This document shows positions 54,156-61,951 of a stretch of 61,951 bases of DNA, piece after piece. How positions within the stretch are numbered: position 1 is the first letter of the stretch; each line of letters opens with the position of its first letter. The DNA comes from Prorocentrum cordatum (taxonomy: Eukaryota; Sar; Dinophyceae; Prorocentrales; Prorocentraceae). Location: positions 242,501 to 304,451 of the forward strand of contig CAUYUJ010015943.1 in the NCBI GenBank assembly GCA_963575745.1, written 5' to 3'. A model generated the notes under the pieces. The model ran no database searches and was not told the DNA's origin. It saw only the letters and a list, made by a program, of their open reading frames with translations. The position numbers and the translations under genes are program-made.

Positions 54156-56166
54156 TAATAGGTTTTGCAAACCAAGTTGCGGGTGGGTGGGTGGGATGTG
54201 TGCGCGAACACTGGAGATGACGAGTTCAAGTTCAGCAGAGTGGATTGCACCACGTAGATCGCACCGCACATGCACCCCATAGATTCTCCTTCCTCAAAAG
54301 AACCTGGATTATTCCACCCTCCCCCCTGGGGTTAAAGACTCACCTTTTCGTATTGCAATGTACATGTGGTTCTGCACCATCGTTCCTCCTGATTTTGAAT
54401 TCATACTGTCCCAGCTAGGCCGGTATCGCCCCCCCCGTCGCCATCCTCTGCAACAACTATCATGCGCGCCCACTCGTTCATCAAAAATCATAAGTGGCCA
54501 TGAATCCCTTGCAATAGATAAGACGAAGTGCACACGCGCGCGTCGTCGAGCGCGCATGCCGAAATCCGTCAAAATCCTTGGGCCAAAACCGACTGTCAAT
54601 ACAAAAACATAGAAAACCGGGTTTCGCAACACGGGTTTCAACATATAAAAAACTTGCGCGCGCTCTTGCGAATTCCTGAAAACCCCGTAAGATGTTCAAT
54701 ACTTCCCGAATAAACTACCAAACGGATTTCGCGCGCGCGCATGTCGAAGTGGCTCGGACGCCCTTTGCGCACGTGCTGGGGTGGCACGATCCATGTCAAA
54801 TAATACCACGCGGGCCACTCTCGCGCGTCGAAATCCTTCCAAAACCTTCATCACCGACGCGAAGACGCCGTCATCGTCGTCGGCGTGATCAGCATCGGCG
54901 CCGTCACTGGCTGCCCCGTCGACGCTGCCAGCATCGTCGCCAGCATCGCTACTATCATCATCGCGTCTACCGTTGTCGTCGTTGCCGTGAAACCGCGCCC
55001 GCCCAAGTCGCCGACACGCACTGAAGTGCCCGCTGGGATGTGCCGAGCGGTCAGCGCAACCGCAGTCGCGTCGGCCGCGCCAAACTAGCTGGCCGCTGCG
55101 CGCGAGCATGCGCGGGCTAGCGCGGCCGCAGAGATGCACCAGCCAACACCAAGCACTCATCGCAATCGCTCCCGCATGGGTTTTGTAAACCAAGTTGCGG
55201 GTGGGTGGGTGGGATGATTGCGCGAGCAGTGGGGTTGACAACTTCAAGTTCGGCAAAACTCCCCACTAAAAACAAAATAGGTTCTACCACCCTCCCCCCC
55301 CGGGGTTAAGGACTCACCGGGAACCGATTCAAAACACAAATGATTCTGACCCAATGTCCATCCTACCTGCGAACTCATACCATCCCAGCTAGGCCTGTAT
55401 CGGTTCCCTTTCGGTTCCCTTGAAAAATACTGTGCGCACGCTAGTTTCTCAAAAATCCTAAATTCTTCAAAAAAACCTTGCCAACAAAAATCCGGGAAAA
55501 CATGCACACGCGCGCGTCGTCGCGCGCGCATGCCGAAATCCTTCAAAAACCTTATGTTTCGGACGGGCTTCAAAATCGAGTGTCCAAAACACATACAAGA
55601 ACATAAGGTTTCGCAACACGGATTCCCCAAACCAAAAAAATATGCGCGCTTCTGCGAATTCTTAAGTAAACCATAGGTTTTTCAATCTTTTCAACATGCA
55701 CTACCAAACGGGCTTCGCGCGCGCGCATGTCGAAATCCTTCGAACGCCCTTGCGCACGTGCCACCACGAGAATCCTCTGCCAAAAAAGAAACGAAGTGTA
55801 CGCGCGCGCGCGCGTCGGCGCGCGCGCATGCCGAAATCCTTCAAAAACCTTCGGTTTCGAAAGGAGTTCAAAATTCAGTGCCTATTGTTGTGTACACACA
55901 CATATATATATATGTATGAAAAAGGCTCGCAAAACGGATGTTCAACAAAAGCGTGCGCGCTTTGGCAAATTCTTCAGAAATTAACAGATACTTTCAACAT
56001 GTTCATGAAATTGTATCAACCGGACTTCGCGCGTGCGCATGTCGAAAACGTTCGAACGCCCTTGCGCTCGTGCTGAGGTGGCACGATCCATGTCAAATAA
56101 TACCATGCGGGCCACTCTCGCGCGTCTGCCGCGCGCGCATTTCGAAGTCCTTCCAAAACCTGCATC

Positions 56167-57568
56167 GGACTGCGACGAGCACCCTGGGGCTCTTCCAGTT
56201 TGTTGGAATGGCCTCGGACCGCTCCTACGACGCACGAGCGCTGGATGGAGCCTCCGGCATCAGCGCGCCTTGCGCGCCGGCGTCAGCAACACAGTCTGGT
56301 GCCAGGCGCGTCTGCTCAGACACGGACTTGTGCAAGATGGGCTGTGCAGGCTATGCGGCGGTGCCCTGGGTACGCTTTGGCACAGGTGCTACGACTGCCC
56401 GGCGCACCAGGCGCTGCGACGCGACCGCATCGGGGCTCGCCATCGCCTTCGGGCCACCCGGGTGCGGGACTGGAGCTCGGAGCGAGCAGAGAGGTTCGCG
56501 CGTGGCGTGCTGCCCTCGCCTGCCTGCTTCCCCCACGTAGAGCCCGTCGAGCTGGTGGCGTGGGTGAACAAGCCGTCCGACGGCCTGCTGAGAGGCACCC
56601 TGTTCCTCGATGGGAGCGCCTTCCACATGGATATCCCGGAGTTGGCCCGCGCTGGATGGGCGATCGCACAAGTTGACCGTTTTGGACGCGTGGAAGCGGC
56701 TGCCTACGGGCCCGTCCCTTTCTGGGCTGGCCCGCGGCAGACCTCCCGGGACGGCGAAGACTTTGCCGTCTTTATGCTTTGTGACCTTGCTGCGCCTGGC
56801 GTGCTCGACTTATACATCGACTGCGAGGGCACCGTGTCGACCATCCAGGCAGGGCCTGGGAGCGGCGCCAGCGCCCACGACCAGCGGCCGCACCTGTGGG
56901 GTCGCATCTGGGGGCACTTCGAGGCATCCGATCTGGAGGTGCACAAGACGCTCGGGCACGCCACGGCCGCTGACGTAGAGGCAGGGCGCTCCACCTACTG
57001 GGAGCGGGCGGCGAACAACGCGGTAGACAAGCTGGCCAAAGATGGAGCTCACCTCCATTCTGGCGTGGGTGCGTCGGAGGAGGCCCTGTGGCGGGGCTTC
57101 GAGGAGCTCGTCCGTGAGAGTGCCCGGTGGTTCGGGGAGCTCCAGAGCGTGCTTGGAGAGCGTCAATGCCGAAACTACGACGACGTTCTGCATCGTTCTG
57201 ACGCTGCTGCTGGTGCAGGCGCAGTGGCCCTGGGAGGGGCGCCCCAACCCGAGATCCGAGTGGAGAGCGGTTGTGCGCAAGAGGCCCTATCACCGGACCA
57301 GTTCCTGCCCGGGAATGTGGATCGCGGGGACGCTTGTGAGCTCGAACTGTCATGGGATCATTCTTGGAGTCGCTACTGCGGGGTAGCATGCAAGATAGGG
57401 GGACATTCTATGCTGAGCGCCGGCATTCGGGAGAGACCCGGCCATTGTATAGTGTTTTGCTTCCTCTGTGAGGTTGTTTTTCCGGCAAGACGCCCAGCGC
57501 CAAGATGCGCGGCGGTTGCAAGGGCGCCCGAGCTGGAGCGAAGTATCGTGAGCAGCTTCGCCTGTTGA
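56167..57568 (+). pseudogene. LINE C-terminal polyprotein fragment with RNase H
   Basis: The frame is open from the left border to a stop at 57566-57568. A finger C-x2-C...H-x4-C (CRLCGG, WHRCYDC, about 56345-56400) precedes an RNase H domain. Its acidic residues are all visible: Asp in TLFLDGSAF (56609), Glu in DGEDF (about 56756), Asp in YIDCEG (56819) and Asp in NNAVDKLAK (about 57020), with HKTLGHA before the last. The catalytic set is therefore complete, unlike in the copy at 3605-4546. It cannot be expressed as the native protein because the N-terminal two thirds are missing and a frame change cuts the ribbon. An ATG upstream at 56033 lies in flanking satellite and is not meaningful. 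Confidence 0.8.
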
Positions 57569-57915
57569 CCGACGGCAGGTTCCCTCGACACCGCGCTGGT
57601 CAGCCTGCTTTGCACCTGTGCGCCCCAACGGGAATCCCACGGGGCGAAGAATTACGATTACGACCACTGTGGGAACAGCCCCCAGTGGTCCCAGAGGGCC
57701 GAGGGCAGGCAGCAAGGGAGCCTAAGATGGCCACCCCTTCCGTTGCCCCCCAGACGGCCGCGCAGCAGAAGCAGCTAGTGCTGAAATGCTTTGGCTTGCT
57801 TGATTGCGACCTCGATTGGGTGATCGAGGTAGGGGGCCGAGCAGCACGACGCAATGCCAGCCCCGACAGTGATTGGGCTTCGTGTGAAGACGAGGCCTCG
57901 GACTGCTCACTGTAG
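57505..57915 (+). pseudogene. Frame-shifted end of the LINE polyprotein
   Basis: A different frame from that of the RNase H ORF reads CKGARAG, KYREQLRLLTDGRFPRH, matching the last segment of dinoflagellate LINE ribbons. It continues to a stop at 57913-57915. The main frame carries the first two ribbon cysteines (FCFLC near 57460) and then drifts. One small indel near 57470-57520 therefore separates them. 57916-57961 is the 3' tail. Confidence 0.6.
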
Positions 57916-58369
57916 TAAGTCTGCTTTGGTTTCACCGTCCTAGTGACCACTAGCCATTCCATTCCAAAACCTGCATCACCGACGCGAAGACGCCGTCATC
58001 GCCGCCGGCGTGATCAGCATCGGCGCCGTCACTGGCTGCCCCGCCGTCGCTGTCAGCATCGTCACGAGCATCGCTACTATCATCATCTCGTCTACCGTTG
58101 TCGACGTTGCCATGAAACCGCGCCCGCCCAAGTCGCCGACACGCGCTGAAGTGCCCGCTGGGATGTGCCAAGCGGTCAGCGCAACCGCATTCGCGTCGGC
58201 CGCGCCAAACTAGCTGGCCGCTGAGCGCGCGAGCATGCGCGGGCTAGCGCGGCCGCAGAGATGCACCAGCCAGCGCCAAGCACTCATAAGGTTTGCAAAC
58301 CAAGTTGCGGGTGGTTGGGTGGGATGTTTGCGCGAGCAGTGGAGTGGACAACTCACTGCGAACAGAAAT

Positions 58370-58700
58370 TAGTTGCACAACATAAATTACACCACACATA
58401 TTGCACCACGTCGATTGCACCACAAAGATTGCGCACCACATAGCTTGCATGACATATATCTCACCACGTATCTTGCATATCACAGATTGCACATAGATAT
58501 TGCACCAAATAGGTTGCACCACATAGATTGCACCATCGATATTTTGCACCACAAATATAGCACAACATATTCTCACAGCATAGACTGCAGCAACGAGTGC
58601 ACAACCAAAACCGCAGACCAATGCACAACAAACATTGTACAGCATAGCTTACACTACATAGATATTGCGCGGTAAGTTGTTCCACATCGATTGCACGACA
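58370..58700 (+). repeat. 14-bp minisatellite family block
   Basis: Units such as TTGCACCACGTCGA, TTGCACCACAAAGA and TTGCACATAGATA recur. The block ends in GGGGTCAACGCTGGCCAACA (about 58727-58746), the same module that follows the block at 13085-13225. Confidence 0.85.
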
Positions 58701-58749
58701 TGGGCTGCTGGAAACACATTGTTTGGGGTCAACGCTGGCCAACATCTGT

Positions 58750-60305
58750 TCTGCTTTGAAGATGTGGACCCCGATCGATAAAGTATGGCACTGAGCATGT
58801 GCAAGCTATGTGATGCACAGCTGTGTCTAGGGTCGTTTTTCGATGAGCACGTCTGCATCCTCGGGACTCCCCCACAGGCGGCAACGGGCGGCAACGGGGC
58901 GCAAAAAGCAGGAATGTGGCGAATCCTCGGAACACCCATCCAATTGCTTAGAAACGCAAGTCAGAACTCCTAAGTGCGAGGACTGTTTAGGGGAACTTTC
59001 AATGGTCTGGGGATGACTTGAGCTGTTCGGGGGTCCTCGTGGGGTCCCATTGGTGCCGTCTGAGGGCTACCCTCGAGCAATCAAGCCTCCCTCCTGGCAC
59101 CCCCATCGGGGGGGGCTCCGAGGACTCCCGAATGGCTCTACACACCAGGGGCGGACCAGGCTACGACGAGGGCACGGGCCCTGTGCGGGCTAACACTGCC
59201 TGTCCTGGAGACAACATGGCAAGCATCGAGGGACAGGCCTCCCTGCGGACCAGGCCCGCAGGCACTCGAAGGGCCACACCAGGCTGCAACCAAGATCGGG
59301 CACCTGTCCGAGCCACACTGGCAGGGCCGACGCAGATCACAACGAGGGCTGGAAAACCCCTCCGGGTCACATCGGACACGGCCCCTGCCACTCGGACGTA
59401 CATCACACATGCGGAGGCGCAGCGGCGAGATGTCCTTCTGCCTGTGGGCGCGGGTGGACCGCCAGGGAGGGAGGCAACCGGTCCGGTTTCGCACGTGTGC
59501 CCCCGCGCTTGGGGTGCGCCTGGCGGGAGCCGCCACATGAGGGGCCGCGGCCCCACCATCGGGGCTCACTCTGCGGCGAAGGCGTCCGGCGGACCGTGCC
59601 GCTCCGTGCGCCGCGTCAGGCAGAACGTGAGGAAGGGCGCGACGGTGACCTCTCGGCCCGCCCAAGAGACCTCTTTCAAGGACCACTGGGGATCGAGGAT
59701 CTAGGTCACCTAACTTCACACATCGCGGCCCACGATGCGCGATGCGCGGGTAGCTTCACGCCCTCGCGCCGCTGCTCTGGAGAAAGGCGCTTCTCCAACC
59801 CAGGCCGCGATAAGCGACGCGCGATTCTCTTCACGCCCCGGGGGGGGGACCTGGAGGATCTGACCTCCCATCCTGATTCTTGCGCCGACGAGAGCACGTC
59901 CGGGGAGGCCTCTTGGGGCCGTTTGGGAGGTCCCTTGGCCCGCCCTGGTCAGGGGGGCGGGGGGACCGAGAAGGACCGAGGAGCGTCGAGGTGCATCGAG
60001 GAGCATCGAGGAGGCGCTTCCGAACAGAGCTGGGCCACTGCAGAACTGCTCGTGGCCACGGCCAAGACGCTGCGCCTCGAGCTTCGGGGCCAGGACACTC
60101 CCCCTGGGACAGCCCGGGGGTCGAGTCCGATGGCCCTGGACCTCTGGCGCCTCGGGAAAACCTCGCACCATCTGTCCCCCTGCTTTTCGCACTGCTCGAA
60201 GTCTGGAGCCTACTGTCACCCCTCCCCTATCTCCCTCCCCCTTTCCTTCCTTCCCTGCCATACACCAGATCCTCCTCCTCTTCTCTACCCCCCTCCTCTT
60301 CCCCA
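58750..60305. other. No supportable gene
   Basis: A 228-codon + frame (59018-59704) is low in hydrophobic residues, rich in Gly/Thr/Arg/Pro and built of loosely recurring GGACCAGGC/GGCCACACC words, so I do not call it. A short near-duplication (GCGGCCCACGATGCGCG and GGCCGCGATAAGCGACGCGCG, each followed by TTCACGCCC) lies at 59729-59840. Confidence 0.4.
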
Positions 60306-60309
60306 TTCC

Positions 60310-60420
60310 CGACTTGTTCGTGCCCCCCCTCCTCCTCCTGCTCCTCCTCCTCCTCCTCCTCCTCCTCCGCCTCCTCCTCCTCCTCCTCCTCCTCCTCCTC
60401 CTCCTCCTCCTCCTCCCCCT
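60310..60420. repeat. (CTC)n microsatellite
   Basis: Nearly pure CTC with one CCG interruption. Confidence 0.95.
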
Positions 60421-60514
60421 GCCAGGGAGGAGCAGGAGGCCGCATCCTCCTTGGAAAGGAAAGGGATAGAAAGAATGAGGCGGAGGAGGACTACTCCACC
60501 GACCCTGCGACGAC

Positions 60515-60572
60515 GACGAAGACAACGGCGACGAGCGACGAGCGACAGCGACCGACGACAGACGGCGACCGC

Positions 60573-60612
<40 letters not shown>

Positions 60613-61065
60613 GGACGACGAGGGACGACCGACGACCGACGACCGACGACCGGCAACGACGACGACCGACGACCGACGACCGACGACCGACGACGGACGA
60701 CGGGCGAGCGACGACGACTCCTTTGACTTTGCCTTGGGGAACTCAGGACTGCCTACCAGCATGGCTCAAACAACTACGGTAGAACTCGCGCACGAGCCAT
60801 GATGTAAGACGCGCAACCCAGGAAGACTTGAATGTAGCCCAGTCCTCGCTGCCCCACGTAAGGTGCATCTGCTCCAAGACAGCATGTCGTTCCCACCGCA
60901 ACAGCTTGAATTTGCGACCACGCGCTTGCTAAGCCAACAAACCTATGTTCCAGCGCTTTGGCAAATAAGCCGACAACGACGACCGACGACTGACGACTGA
61001 CCACCGACGACCGACAACCGACCGACGACATACGACCAACGACCGAAGACGACGACCACCACCAA
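60515..61065. repeat. GACGACCGAC-type repeat, two blocks
   Basis: GACGAC and CGACGACCGA units fill 60515-60720 and 60975-61060. The stretch between (60721-60970) is non-repetitive without a recognisable gene. Confidence 0.9.
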
Positions 61066-61254
61066 TGACTGCGGTCGGCCGGCAGCGACGACGAGTGCGG
61101 TTTCTGGCCCCTGGGCGCGTGCGTGGCCGCCTCGTCCTCCTCCTCATCCTCCTCCACCTCCTCCTCGTCCACATCTTCCTCTTTAGTTCTGCGCCCACCG
61201 TGCAGTAACAGTTGGTGCCAACCGGCAGCGGGGCCCATGAGCGCAACTGATGCG

Positions 61255-61281
61255 GGCTCTGCGCTCATAAGGCGCAGAGCC
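61255..61281. other. Perfect 10-bp stem hairpin
   Basis: GGCTCTGCGC (61255-61264) pairs perfectly with GCGCAGAGCC (61272-61281) around a 7-base loop. GAGCGCAA lies on both sides as a direct repeat (about 61239 and 61286). No tRNA or other RNA fold fits. 61282-61951 contains only short CTC tracts and no gene. Confidence 0.6.
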
Positions 61282-61951
61282 TTGTGAGCGCAATTCCTCC
61301 TCCTCCTCCTCCTTGGAAATCGCTTGTATTATTGGACGATCCCCCGGGCTATCCGGTGGGGGGGAGGGGGGGTCGCCGATGACCCAACCGTTTCGCTTTG
61401 GGCAGCCCCACTCATGCCCGGGCGCAGCAGTACTGCGTACCCCTTCGGACCGTGCAACCGACAAAGTCAGGTAATCAGGGGGGAGGGGGAGGGGAGGGCG
61501 GACCAGATGCTCCAGCTTATCGCTAGGCCCTTACAACATAAGCAATGGCTTGGTATCTTTTTCCGCAGAAGAAACAAAACAACATCAACGCAGAGTAAGC
61601 TCGCGCGCGTGCCGTCCGCATCACGAGCAAAATGGAAAGCGGTCGTGAAGCAGAGAAAGCGGAGGGAAGCAGAAGGAAAGAAAAGACACCAGGCCACGGC
61701 CGATGCATTAAAGCATTTGTCCATATCTTGGTTCCTGCCTCCTCCTCCTCTCATCCCCCAAATCCGCGCGAAGGGCCCACTCTGGCAAGCCCCTCGCCCT
61801 CGGACCGATCCCCCTGACGGCCCCGAGGCCCGAGACGTGCCCCCAGAGATCGAGGTCGAGATGTTCAGCCCCTCTGGCGCCAGATGTTCACCCCCTTCTC
61901 TCCTCTTCTTCATCCACCTCTTCCTCACTCCTCCTCCCTCCTCCTCCTCTT

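Larger units (their letters stand above)
56167..57961 (+). mobile_element. 5'-truncated LINE insertion with 16-bp target-site duplication
   Basis: TTCCAAAACCTGCATC occurs immediately left (56151-56166) and right (57962-57977) of this segment. The flanks join into an otherwise normal R-to-H junction of the composite satellite (compare 54836-54870). The 1795-bp insert contains the C-terminal part of a LINE polyprotein: zinc finger, RNase H and C-terminal ribbon. It lacks endonuclease and RT, as expected for 5' truncation during target-primed reverse transcription. The 3' end has no poly(A) or simple repeat. The perfect duplication suggests a fairly recent insertion. Confidence 0.9.
38460..58370. 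repeat. Composite satellite of interchangeable modules
   Basis: A repeating order is visible: G module (AACCAAGTTGCGGGTGGG...GGGATGTTTGCGCGAGCAG), a variable A/T-richer part with CTACCACCCTCCCCCC and TCCCAGCC(A/T)AGCCGG, R module(s) (CGCGCGTCGTCGCGCGCGCA then TGCCGAAATCCTTCAAAAACC), then either a (GTC)n block or an H module, then G again. G copies lie near 39530, 43210, 44525, 48475, 49430, 50970, 52860, 54170, 55185 and 58300. R copies lie near 38650, 42530, 43550, 43840, 44820, 48755, 49745, 50035, 51265, 51555, 53200, 53495, 54530, 55505 and 55800. Open frames throughout are artefacts. Two unrelated insertions interrupt it: the 102-bp array and a LINE. Confidence 0.9.

Noticed and set aside
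59018-59704. 228-codon + strand ORF
   Set aside because: Low-complexity Gly/Thr/Arg/Pro composition built from recurring short words, no domain, no splice or start context.
1-61951. Relict spliced-leader sequence marking a retro-inserted mRNA
   Set aside because: I looked for the conserved dinoflagellate leader ending in TTTTGGCTCAAG and did not find a convincing match on either strand.

Overview
The window looks like dinoflagellate nuclear DNA. It is GC-rich, very repeat-rich and gene-poor. The one multi-exon gene I can reconstruct uses GC and GA splice donors as well as GT, with AG|G acceptors. Both retrotransposon fragments have the endonuclease/RT/zinc-finger/RNase H layout familiar from dinoflagellate LINEs. 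I saw no rRNA, tRNA, CRISPR array or bacterial-type operon. The genus cannot be fixed from this sequence alone.

Layout. 1-5300: a decayed LINE (endonuclease, RT, zinc finger, RNase H, C-terminal zinc ribbon), cut by the window edge. 5340-13500: simple repeats, degenerate minisatellites and a satellite of about 430 bp (8310-11680) with diverged relatives. 13817-26533 (minus): a five-exon gene for a predicted 824-residue protein with degenerate EF-hand pairs and an RBR-like zinc ribbon. Its last intron (7.36 kb) holds two further single-exon minus-strand ORFs at 15199-16269 and 17772-19967. The longer has an endonuclease/exonuclease/phosphatase (EEP) fold. Both are peppered with a ~20-bp motif that also occurs in the surrounding non-coding DNA, and both are followed by the same 443-bp repeat.

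26.6-38.2 kb: simple repeats, an 83-bp and an 88-bp tandem array, a 79-bp array of about 24 copies (34760-36655), several terminal-inverted-repeat or foldback elements, and one probable orphan exon (33612-33827, minus) with a foldback element on each side. 38.2-58.4 kb: a composite satellite of interchangeable modules. It is interrupted by a 102-bp array of about 27 copies (45160-47830) and by a 5'-truncated LINE (56167-57961) with a perfect 16-bp target-site duplication. 58.4-61.95 kb: a dispersed 14-bp minisatellite, then low-complexity DNA without a supportable gene.

The main theme is how genes and repeats interlock. Every intron of the EF-hand-like gene has a short direct repeat across its two splice sites, and three of the four show inverted repeats just inside the ends. 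Intron 1 is almost exactly a TIR element. This is the signature expected of introner elements, that is, introns created by transposon insertion. The nested EEP locus, with a ~20-bp sequence dispersed through both coding and spacer DNA, is the least familiar feature.
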